The position numbers and the translations under genes were made by a program. From NCBI GenBank assembly GCA_017612655.1, contig JAGAFM010000121.1:1-5082 (forward strand): 5,082 bases of DNA. Reading direction: 5' to 3'. Below, piece by piece: positions 1 to 5,082 of this stretch (positions are counted from its first letter, which is position 1; each line of letters begins with the position of its first letter). Source of the stretch: Clostridia bacterium. Lineage in GTDB: Bacteria; Bacillota; Clostridia; Oscillospirales; CAG-272. The notes under the pieces are model-generated. The model was not told the DNA's origin and searched no databases. It saw nothing but the letters and a program-made list of their open reading frames with translations.

Positions 1-64
1 ATCGTTTATGGTCGACTTGGATATCGTAATACCAGCTCCCGCCAGTTTTGGTTTGGTACGGCAT
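1..64 (-). CDS. Tyrosine-recombinase-type integrase, N-terminal fragment (runs off left edge)
   Basis: Only the first 21 codons are in the window, reading MPYQTKTGGSWYYDIQVDHK and then R. The pattern of a short basic start, then G-x-S/T-W-Y-Y-D, a hydrophobic alternation and a basic K-R is typical of the first beta strands of the arm-type DNA-binding domain at the N-terminus of phage and island integrases. The ATG is at 62-64. A GAGGTGA ribosome binding site (71-77) lies 6 nt upstream, which fixes the start. The catalytic domain (R-H-R-Y) is outside the window, so activity cannot be judged. The context supports the call strongly: the gene diverges from a truncated tRNA 3' half about 130 bp away, and short direct repeats lie between them. 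Such an enzyme would catalyse site-specific integration and excision at the tRNA. The family call rests on 21 residues plus context. Confidence 0.72.
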   Translation of the reverse strand, partial: MPYQTKTGGSWYYDIQVDHKR

Positions 65-104
65 AATCAATCACCTCATTCTTGGTTTCCTAATCCGTGA
101 TGAT

Positions 105-132
105 ACTATATCATGTTTTCTGACGATTGCAA
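105..132 (-). promoter_or_regulatory. Probable integrase promoter
   Basis: On the minus strand, TTGCAA (127-132) and TATAGT (105-110) are separated by 16 bp and resemble sigma-70 -35 and -10 boxes. Transcription would start near 97-99 and give a leader of about 33 nt before the integrase ATG at 64. The promoter lies beside the repeats at 136-157. An integrase bound there could therefore repress its own gene, but this is inference. Confidence 0.45.
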
Positions 133-135
133 GGC

Positions 136-157
136 AAAAAGTCCCTAAAAAGTCCCT
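136..157. repeat. Two perfect 11-bp direct repeats, candidate integrase arm sites
   Basis: AAAAAGTCCCT occurs at 136-146 and again, without a gap, at 147-157. It is followed by a partial third start (AAAA then TCC). The spacing of 11 bp is about one helical turn, so the copies face the same side of the DNA. They sit between the integrase gene and the tRNA-derived core. Tyrosine recombinases of islands and phages commonly bind short arm-type direct repeats in that position with their N-terminal domain. The repeats are directly visible; the binding role is inferred. Confidence 0.5.
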
Positions 158-192
158 AAAATCCGCGTCTTTTCGCTCTTTTGTACAACATA

Positions 193-245
193 GCGACTGC
201 CTGCGGAGCAGTAGGTAGTGGGTTCGAGCCCCGCCGGGTGCACCA
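193..245 (+). other. Attachment site: 3' half of a tRNA-Arg (anticodon GCG), 5' half missing
   Basis: The segment folds as the 3' part of a tRNA. The anticodon stem is ACTGC (196-200) with GCAGT (208-212). The loop CTGCGGA (201-207) puts GCG at 34-36. A 5-nt variable loop is at 213-217. The T stem is GTGGG (218-222) with CCCGC (230-234), around the loop TTCGAGC. The acceptor 3' strand is CGGGTGC (235-241), then discriminator A and an encoded CCA ending at 245. The 5' acceptor partner GCACCCG and a D arm are absent upstream, so this is not a working tRNA gene. A tRNA 3' half next to a divergent integrase is the standard product of integration into a tRNA gene. Because the missing half lies to the left, the element is on the left and an intact tRNA-Arg is expected at its far end. 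The exact left limit of the shared core (about 193-201) cannot be fixed here. Confidence 0.8.
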
Positions 246-332
246 CTTTTTTGCCTCAAAGCCGACCTTATCCCCATTTCTTCCCCGTACGTCCTTTTCC
301 CGTGTGATAACGGAACTTTCCGCGCATCCGCT

Positions 333-508
333 GGCGGAACTATCTCACAGGAACAGGAGTGTTCCGAGGCAGTGCCGGCGGAACTTTCTCACAGGAACAG
401 GAGTGTTCCGAGGCAGTGTCGGCGGAACTATCTCACAGGAACAGGAGTATTCCGAGGCAGTGCCGGCGGAACTATCTCACAGGAACAGGAGTGTTCCGAG
501 GTTGCGCC
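333..508. repeat. Four tandem copies of a 44-bp unit
   Basis: Copies are at 333-376, 377-420, 421-464 and 465-508. Copies 1-3 differ from each other at only one to three positions. Copy 4 matches over its first 37 bases and then diverges (TTGCGCC instead of CAGTGCC). Each copy contains GGAACA-GGAG-TGTTCC, a 6-bp hairpin with a 4-nt loop. It can extend through CTC and GAG with a 3-nt bulge; copy 3 has one mismatch. Copy 4 holds the last codons and stop of the glycosyltransferase gene, so on the minus strand copies 1-3 repeat that gene tail (LGTLLFL and stop) after its real end. Since 44 is not a multiple of three, the array is not a protein repeat. There are no spacers, so it is not CRISPR. 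No T-run follows the hairpins, so a classical terminator is not supported. A 10-bp piece, CGGAACTTTC, recurs at 311-320. Confidence 0.93.
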
Positions 509-1400
509 AGATTCCCGACTTCCGGATGCCGTATTTCCACAGGATCCGTCTGCGGGCCCACCGGCCGAGAGACTGAAACTTTTTCAGGTCCTCCAGCATT
601 TCCAGATCCTTTTTGTCCAGGAAATCCGCATAACGGCCGCCGAACGCGACGGCCTGGTTGATGTTCTGCTGGAAACGCGACCGGATCTGTTTCCTTCCCA
701 TCCTCAGTTTGTGCAGGAATGTGGAGATGGAATAGTTGGAGGCGCCGTAGAAATTGTTCGAGTGCTGGCGGTAGAAGATCGTCGGTTCCGTAAGGAATCC
801 GATCTTTCCCATCGTCGCGGCGACAAGCGTCAGCCAGTGGTCGTGCATGACGGCGGCCGGGGGAATCGGGGAGGCGAGGTCGATGAGCGCCCGGTTCACG
901 AGCATGGTGTTGCCGGAAGGGACATTCTGTACGATCAGGCGGTTCAGGGTCAGGGCGTTCACATCGATGTTCTGATAACGGAACATGGAATGGGAGATCA
1001 GGTTCAGCCCGGAGTCGACCACTTCGGAATCCGTGAAGACCATGATCGGCGTACCGTTTCCGTATCCGGATTCCAGTTCGCGGTATTTCTCCAGGGTGAC
1101 CCGGACCTTGTTCGGCTTCCAGACGTCGTCGTGATCGCAGAACATGACCAGCGGCGCGGAGGAGGACGCCAGCAGGAAGGAGAAGTTCTCCGGGGCCGTG
1201 GCCGGAGCCTGCCCGAGGAACCGGAAGGTCCCGGGGTATTTCCTCAGGTAGTCGCCGACGATCTCCAGTGTGTCGTCGGTGGAACCGCCGTCCCGGATCA
1301 GGACCTCGAAGTCACGCCAGTCCTGCGCCAGCAGAGAATCGATCTGTTCACGCAGGAACCGCGAGGAATTGTATGTCGCAAGAAGGATTTGGATTTCCAT
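477..1400 (-). CDS. Family 2 glycosyltransferase (GT-A fold), rhamnosyltransferase-like
   Basis: This 307-residue protein would transfer a sugar from a nucleotide donor to a growing surface glycan on the cytoplasmic side. The GT-A core is clear: LATYN at residues 7-11, IRDGGSTDDT at 35-44, and the metal-binding DxD-type motif CDHDDVWKPNK at 88-98. PSGNTM is at 161-166, MHDHWL (likely catalytic-base region) at 185-190 and YRQHSNN at 210-216. The CDHDDVW version is typical of the GT2 branch that holds RgpB-like rhamnosyltransferases, but donor and acceptor cannot be read from it. No membrane segment or signal peptide is seen; the C-terminus is basic, which is common for membrane-associated enzymes of this type. 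I chose the ATG at 1398-1400 because GGAG lies 5 nt upstream; the adjacent ATG at 1401-1403 is possible. A TTG at 1487 would add 29 unrelated residues and has no ribosome site. It lies 90 nt after the WbsX-RgpF gene on the same strand, so co-transcription is likely. Its stop falls inside the 44-bp repeat array. Confidence 0.9.
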   Translation of the reverse strand: MEIQILLATYNSSRFLREQIDSLLAQDWRDFEVLIRDGGSTDDTLEIVGDYLRKYPGTFRFLGQAPATAPENFSFLLASSSAPLVMFCDHDDVWKPNKVRVTLEKYRELESGYGNGTPIMVFTDSEVVDSGLNLISHSMFRYQNIDVNALTLNRLIVQNVPSGNTMLVNRALIDLASPIPPAAVMHDHWLTLVAATMGKIGFLTEPTIFYRQHSNNFYGASNYSISTFLHKLRMGRKQIRSRFQQNINQAVAFGGRYADFLDKKDLEMLEDLKKFQSLGRWARRRILWKYGIRKSGIWRNLGTLLFL

Positions 1401-1406
1401 CATGAC

Positions 1407-1434
1407 TCCGGGTTTCCGAAAGGTGTGAAACGGA
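1407..1434 (-). promoter_or_regulatory. Possible hairpin over the glycosyltransferase ribosome binding site
   Basis: On the minus strand TCCGTTTC (1427-1434) can pair with GAAAC-CC-GGA (1407-1416), giving 8 pairs, a 2-nt bulge and a 10-nt loop. The GGA of the GGAG ribosome site is in the stem, so translation could be damped unless ribosomes arriving from the upstream gene open it. The bulge and modest length make chance pairing quite possible. Confidence 0.2.
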
Positions 1435-1490
1435 CCGTGTACGCGAGGCGGACCCGCATCCGTGCAGCAGCTGAAATCCGGGGGCAAAAG

Positions 1491-3569
1491 TCAGATTCTT
1501 TCATTCGAATATTCTTCCTTGTCATTTTTGTCCAGGAACAGCTGAACGATGTCCCGACCGAAGGAGGAGTCCCAAAGGAAGAGCGCGCGTTCCATGGCAT
1601 GGGCGACCGTGCCGTCGTCCCCGATCGGCTCCTCCGGGAAATCCTCATATTTCAAGTTCAGGGAAAGCATCCGCGCGAGATAGTCGCCCCTCGCCCAGAA
1701 CATCGTGCCCTGGGAAAACTCGATGACCGGGAAATCATTCTTCAGGTCATACGGGATCCCCGCGGACTTCAGCAGTTTTTCCGTGAGCTCGAGATTGCCG
1801 CCCCATTTGTCCGGCGCGTCCTCCAGAGGCAGGAAATCCGGCGGATACACCAGCGAAACGTCGCCGGACAGCCAGGACAGAATCATCTTCACCATCCGTT
1901 CGCTCCCCAGCAGATGGGCAAAAATGAAATCCGACCAGCCCGCGAGAGACGCGCTGCGCAAGCTTTTTTTCGTGTGGATATGGCAGACGTAGTCGTATGT
2001 CTTCAGGCGTTCCCCGAACGTGCGGATCAGAGGCGCGACGTCACGTCCCCGGTTCGGGGTTTTCACGACCTCGCACTGTTTCAGGTTCGGGAGATTGGCC
2101 AGGCAAGTCCGCCGGATTTCATCTTCGGTTCCGGATTCGGCGACGGAGACATACAGGTCGAACCCCGCCGGGATGTTTCTGAGGCGGGAAAGGATCTGCT
2201 CCAGCATGTCGGCATAGAACAGATGCACATGGACGCCGATTTTCCCGGGCGGAACCGGAACATCGGGGGCGTCTTCCGGGAGATCGGCCAGAACGACCTC
2301 CCGGATGCGCATTTTCCTCCTGATTTCCGACCGCATGGCGTAGTAATCCTTCCGGCACTCCGCGAGATACGACTCGTCGCGCCCCGACGTCAGATAATCG
2401 GCCAGCGGGTTCTGCGGCCACTGCGTCAGCCGGGGATTCTTCCTGACATAAAGCTGGGCGGGGAAGGCGGCGGACGGCTGGCGGCGTTCTTTCCAGCCCC
2501 ATTTCCAGTAATGGTCCACGGCAGATTCACCGAATACTTTCAATTCCGGATACTTGTCAAGATACCATTTCGCATCGAACAGCCCAAGTTCTTCGGCCCG
2601 TTTCTTCAGGGCGTCCTCCGACGCATCCGGTTCCGCCTGGTCGAACAAGGCTCTCGATGTCGCGTTCAGATACACATAGCCGAACCGTCTGTCCGGTTCC
2701 AGATAAGTCCCTTCCGCCCATTCGTTCCACGCGTTGATGAAGAGGAAACGGCGGTCTTCGGCGCAATGGGCGCGGGTATACCGGATGAGATAGCGGAGCC
2801 ACTCCGAGTAGTCCCTGACGGAAAAGTTTGTCCAGGCGCAGAACTGTTTCCTTCTGGCGGCGCAGTCCCACCCCAGCATGCACCCGCGGAAGACCTGGTG
2901 GCTGAATCGTTCCACGCATCCGCGCCCGCGGAGCAAGGCATCGATGTATCTGCGGTAATCTAGGAAACTCGCACCCGTCGAAGGATCCGTGTAGACGGTC
3001 GTATGATCCGTGCAATACGCCGGCGGGAACTCGATTTCGGCGTCGGCGCCCTCCACATAGGCCGATCCGGCATCCTGCCTGCATCCGCGTACCACGCCGA
3101 TATAAAGCCCCGGGAACCCGTTGTCCTTCGCCCATTGTTTCCACAGGGAAAACGTTTTCGCCGGGTCCGGCAGGCCGGACGGCCTGTAGACCAGCACAAA
3201 CGGTTTGCCGTCGATCCGGATATAGCGCGGATCGTCCATGTATCGTTTCAGGTCGACGATGAACTGGACGTCGTCGTCCCGGTGCGACTGGGCGATCAGA
3301 ATCTCCCGGTCTTTACCGTCCCACGCCCGGGTCCAGTTTTCATTCGCCCAGCAGAGGCAGAAATTCAGGTCGATTTCCGGATGTCCGAGCAGCAGATCGA
3401 CCGGCTTTTCCATCAGGCGTTTGCCGGAGAACCAGTAATGATAGAAACAGAATCCGTAAATACCGTGCCGTTTCGCCATTTCAGCCTGCTTCGCCAGTAC
3501 ACGCCAGTCGGAGAGGTCATAGTATCCGATGTCCTCGTGCGGCTCCCTCGGCTGGTAATGACCGGGCAC
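1491..3569 (-). CDS. WbsX-like (GH99-like) and RgpF-like two-domain polysaccharide protein; true N-terminus lies upstream
   Basis: Residues are numbered from the GTG at 3567-3569, the first possible start in this frame (692 aa). Residues 1-300 form a WbsX-type domain, related to GH99 enzymes and common in O-antigen and capsule clusters. Signatures are GHYQPREP (3-10), GFCFYHYWFSGKRL (39-52), CWANENWTRAWDG (73-85) and NAWNEWAEGTYLEPD (279-293). Residues about 331-400 carry two copies of the linker motif F-D/P-A-x-x-Y-L/V-x-K-x-P that often joins such domains. Residues about 443-690 match the rhamnan synthesis F family: VHVHLFYADML (446-456), PNRGRDVAPL (505-514), YDYVCHIHTKKS (525-536) and GTMFWARGDYL (621-631). 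Inferred role: synthesis or modification of a surface polysaccharide. The GTG is unlikely to be the real start. Conserved family sequence continues upstream in the same frame (AFYLPQYH at 3645-3668, WWGEGFTEW at 3597-3623), yet no ATG, GTG or TTG precedes it before a TAG at 3747-3749. The gene may be frameshifted or may start unusually; the remaining frame is intact to its stop. Confidence 0.85.
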   Translation of the reverse strand: MPGHYQPREPHEDIGYYDLSDWRVLAKQAEMAKRHGIYGFCFYHYWFSGKRLMEKPVDLLLGHPEIDLNFCLCWANENWTRAWDGKDREILIAQSHRDDDVQFIVDLKRYMDDPRYIRIDGKPFVLVYRPSGLPDPAKTFSLWKQWAKDNGFPGLYIGVVRGCRQDAGSAYVEGADAEIEFPPAYCTDHTTVYTDPSTGASFLDYRRYIDALLRGRGCVERFSHQVFRGCMLGWDCAARRKQFCAWTNFSVRDYSEWLRYLIRYTRAHCAEDRRFLFINAWNEWAEGTYLEPDRRFGYVYLNATSRALFDQAEPDASEDALKKRAEELGLFDAKWYLDKYPELKVFGESAVDHYWKWGWKERRQPSAAFPAQLYVRKNPRLTQWPQNPLADYLTSGRDESYLAECRKDYYAMRSEIRRKMRIREVVLADLPEDAPDVPVPPGKIGVHVHLFYADMLEQILSRLRNIPAGFDLYVSVAESGTEDEIRRTCLANLPNLKQCEVVKTPNRGRDVAPLIRTFGERLKTYDYVCHIHTKKSLRSASLAGWSDFIFAHLLGSERMVKMILSWLSGDVSLVYPPDFLPLEDAPDKWGGNLELTEKLLKSAGIPYDLKNDFPVIEFSQGTMFWARGDYLARMLSLNLKYEDFPEEPIGDDGTVAHAMERALFLWDSSFGRDIVQLFLDKNDKEEYSNERI

Positions 3570-3793
3570 GGCCGGCTGCGCCTTTCTCGTGTTGCACCAT
3601 TCCGTAAACCCTTCTCCCCACCAGGCGTCGTTCTCCGGGAACGCATGGTACTGCGGCAGATAAAACGCCAGGGCCTTGATGTCGGTCCGCTTCCCGGAAA
3701 AATCCGTGTCGATTTCGTAATGCGCCTGAAAAACGGCGGAAAACGGCTAAGCGGGAAAGACGTGTGAAAACGCACCGGCCACTTTTCTGGCAA
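3570..3793 (-). other. Upstream coding extension of the WbsX-RgpF gene, with an apparent frame break
   Basis: In the frame of the WbsX-RgpF gene, 3570-3746 reads through HYEIDTDFSGKRTDIKAL, AFYLPQYH, PENDAWWGEGFTEW and NTRKAQPAV with no start codon; a TAG stands at 3747-3749. This is the expected N-terminal part of a WbsX domain, so it is real coding sequence. A second frame opens at TTG 3791-3793 (MPEKWPVRFHTS...), has the only canonical start, and sits 12 nt behind a perfect AGGAGG (3806-3811). Adding one T to the run of five Ts at 3729-3733 (minus strand) would join the frames as ...LSRFPPFFQAHYEIDTDFS... and give a protein of about 767 residues. Options are a real indel (pseudogene or phase-variable tract), a sequencing or assembly error, or -1 frameshifting on G-TTT-TTC. 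The last is the weakest, because the slip codon pairs poorly. Confidence 0.55.
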
Positions 3794-3805
3794 AAACGAC
3801 CGGAC

Positions 3806-3832
3806 CCTCCTGAAACAGACATTTCAGGGAGG
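3806..3832 (-). promoter_or_regulatory. Hairpin that buries a perfect Shine-Dalgarno (AGGAGG)
   Basis: On the minus strand CCTCCCTGAAA (3822-3832) and TTTCAGGAGG (3806-3815) form ten base pairs around one bulged C, closing a 6-nt loop (TGTCTG). The 3' arm contains AGGAGG (3806-3811), so the CCTCC of the 5' arm acts as an anti-Shine-Dalgarno. The hairpin lies in the leader of the WbsX-RgpF gene, 12 nt before the TTG at 3793. A translation switch is therefore a reasonable reading. The alternative is a terminator for the upstream methyltransferase gene: five Ts (3792-3796) follow, but 9 nt after the stem, which is too far for a typical one. Confidence 0.45.
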
Positions 3833-3953
3833 CGCATCCTTTATGGATCATAACTCGTAAAAAAAACTGACATGTACCCATAGTTTTCACAATAATCCGG
3901 CGTATTTTCGGTTTGCGGCTTTGTCCGGCATGGGGGGTCTTGTTATTAGACGG

Positions 3954-3971
3954 AGAAAAAGCCGTTTTTCT
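3954..3971 (-). terminator. Weak terminator-like hairpin after the methyltransferase gene
   Basis: AGAAAAA and TTTTTCT pair over 7 bp around a 4-nt loop, starting about 33 nt after the methyltransferase stop. On either strand the 3' arm is itself T-rich. The stem is mostly A-T and no separate T-run follows on the minus strand, so it would be inefficient. The stretch 3840-4004 around it is visibly AT-richer than the genes, and I see no convincing open reading frame in it. A TATGAT (-10-like) at 3847-3852 on the minus strand has no recognisable -35 partner. Confidence 0.25.
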
Positions 3972-4004
3972 TAGTACGTTTTTCCTTCTGCTCTACTTGT
4001 TCCT

Positions 4005-5082
4005 TCATTTTTTGAAAATAGAACGAATGGAACCGAGAAATCTTCTGCGCCGGCTTCCTCGCGGAAACATTTTTTCGGAACACTCATACAGTTTGTAGAA
4101 AACGCTGGAAGTCAGTCCATGATACTGTGCGAGCTCGTTGTTCAGTTCGGCGATCTTGCGCGCCACGATCCCGGATGTGACGACCGCCTCCGGAGAAAAG
4201 CTCACGGCCAGCCGGCATTGTTTTCCGGCGAAATCGGCAGGGAGGTCAAAATACAGCTGCGGATCGTCCGTATAAGGAATCACAGTCGGTATCTTTTCCC
4301 CGCCCTCGGATCCGAACTCGACAAACGCGTTTGCGGCGCAGCCGGAATCCGGCATCAGAAGGTTTACCGCGGGTTTGTCTTCCGAGACGATTTGCAGTTT
4401 TTCCAGCCGGTACTGGTAGCCCGGACACCCGATGTCGATCCGCAGGCGTGGCAGTTCTCCGCATGTGAAATCCATCTCCAGGCCGGTGCGGGAGCCGGAC
4501 GTCTCCTTGTGGTTCACGGAAACCGCGGCCGGGCGCCATTGTTCCGCCGGATCCGCGATGAAAAGCTCCACGGGGTCGGGCCGGCGCAGCAGCTCCTGCT
4601 GCAACATGGCGTCGGGCGTGTATTCCACAATGCTGTTGAAGACCGCCGGAAGGGCCCCGTTGCCCGCCACGGCCAGAAGATAGTGCGGTTTTCTCAACTC
4701 CGTCGACTGTGTCCGGGTCAAATCGTCGTACAGAACCATTTCCCCCGCGGCTTTGTCGTTCCAGACCGCGAGACAGCCGTACAGGAACCGCTGTCCGGCA
4801 AACTTGACATGGCTGAAATACTTCTCCAGAAGCGTCTTGAACTCGGCAGCATACAGTTCATGCACATGATAGGGATTGTCAAAGCCGCGTTCTTCCGAAT
4901 AATAGCGTTTGTCCGGAGAAGATATGAACAGGATCCCGTCGTCTTTCAGGACGCGTTTGATTTCCTCCATCATGCGGACCTGCAATTCGGCGCTGACATG
5001 TTCGATCGTCTCGAACGAGACGACGACATCCACGGAATGATCCTCCAGCGGGATCTTCTCCACGCTGCCCTGCAAATAGCTC
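4005..5082 (-). CDS. Class I SAM-dependent methyltransferase with extra C-terminal region (N-terminus cut by window edge)
   Basis: The reading frame is open to the right edge, so the start and SAM-binding motif I are outside the window. A TTG at 5073-5075 is an internal leucine, not the start; residues below count from it (356 to the stop). The visible Rossmann-fold part has GSVEKIPLEDHSVDVVVSFE (3-22), the FETIEHV motif (21-27), EEIKRVLKDDGILFISSPDK (37-56) and HELYAAEF (72-79). This matches the Methyltransf_11-type family found in O-antigen and capsule clusters, where members methylate sugars or glycan ends. After about residue 175 comes a strand-rich region (about 180-300) I do not recognise. 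It is followed by a helical segment with IAELNNELAQYHGL (308-321) that could be a short coiled coil, and a very basic tail (RGSRRRR, FKK). The tail could hold the protein at the membrane or bind another cluster protein. It is the upstream neighbour of the WbsX-RgpF gene on the same strand, separated by about 210-260 nt. Confidence 0.85.
   Translation of the reverse strand, partial: SYLQGSVEKIPLEDHSVDVVVSFETIEHVSAELQVRMMEEIKRVLKDDGILFISSPDKRYYSEERGFDNPYHVHELYAAEFKTLLEKYFSHVKFAGQRFLYGCLAVWNDKAAGEMVLYDDLTRTQSTELRKPHYLLAVAGNGALPAVFNSIVEYTPDAMLQQELLRRPDPVELFIADPAEQWRPAAVSVNHKETSGSRTGLEMDFTCGELPRLRIDIGCPGYQYRLEKLQIVSEDKPAVNLLMPDSGCAANAFVEFGSEGGEKIPTVIPYTDDPQLYFDLPADFAGKQCRLAVSFSPEAVVTSGIVARKIAELNNELAQYHGLTSSVFYKLYECSEKMFPRGSRRRRFLGSIRSIFKK

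Noticed and set aside
181..188. TTGTACAA palindrome next to the att core
   Set aside because: An 8-bp palindrome is short enough to occur by chance, and no second copy flanks the other side of the core to suggest a recombinase or repressor site.
247..252. T6 run just after the tRNA CCA as a terminator
   Set aside because: No hairpin precedes it other than the remaining tRNA arms, and the tRNA here lacks its 5' half and promoter, so a functional terminator is not supported.
71..277. A 68-codon minus-strand open frame across the tRNA fragment
   Set aside because: It contains GAPGGARTHYLLLRRQ, the familiar false peptide produced by translating the reverse of a tRNA. No ribosome site or domain supports it.
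333..508. CRISPR array
   Set aside because: The 44-bp units are directly adjacent with no unique spacers, and no cas gene is present.
372..2963. An 863-codon open frame on the plus strand
   Set aside because: It runs antisense to two genes with clear family motifs, begins in the non-coding tandem repeat and shows no recognisable domain. GC-rich codon use on the minus strand leaves few stops in this frame, so it is a shadow.
3003..3767. A 254-codon plus-strand open frame
   Set aside because: It is antisense to the conserved WbsX region, has no family resemblance and is best explained by the same composition effect.

Overview
The window carries part of a surface-polysaccharide (O-antigen or capsule type) biosynthesis cluster. 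Its left edge is the end of an integrated mobile element. The DNA is GC-rich in the genes. All protein genes I can support lie on the minus strand and would be transcribed from right to left. The gene content fits a Gram-negative bacterium or a related environmental or gut lineage. I cannot place it by taxon from sequence alone.

Left edge (1-245): positions 1-64 hold the first 21 codons of a tyrosine-recombinase-like integrase, reading leftwards out of the window. It has a good ribosome binding site and a plausible promoter. Behind it are two perfect 11-bp direct repeats and then the 3' half of a tRNA-Arg (anticodon arm, T arm, acceptor 3' strand, CCA). The 5' half of the tRNA is missing. This is the usual layout of an element that entered a tRNA gene. 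The element lies to the left, and everything from about 246 rightwards is older chromosome.

Positions 246-508 are non-coding apart from the last codons of a glycosyltransferase gene. They contain four tandem copies of a 44-bp unit, each able to fold into a small hairpin. The rightmost copy overlaps the last codons and stop of that gene.

Positions 477-3569, with homology continuing to about 3720, hold two adjacent genes. The first in transcription order is a large protein with a WbsX-like (GH99-like) domain followed by an RgpF-like (rhamnan synthesis F) domain. The second is a family 2 glycosyltransferase. The large gene has no usable start codon in its own frame: the conserved N-terminus is present, but a stop lies just upstream. 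A one-base shift would join it to a short upstream reading frame with a TTG start. A perfect AGGAGG Shine-Dalgarno lies ahead of that TTG, inside a strong hairpin.

Positions 3794-4004 are an AT-richer intergenic stretch with two hairpins. Positions 4005-5082 hold most of a class I SAM-dependent methyltransferase, cut by the right edge, with an extra C-terminal region of unknown role.

Together the methyltransferase, the WbsX-RgpF protein and the glycosyltransferase would help assemble or modify a glycan. Acceptor, sugar and linkage cannot be read from the sequence.
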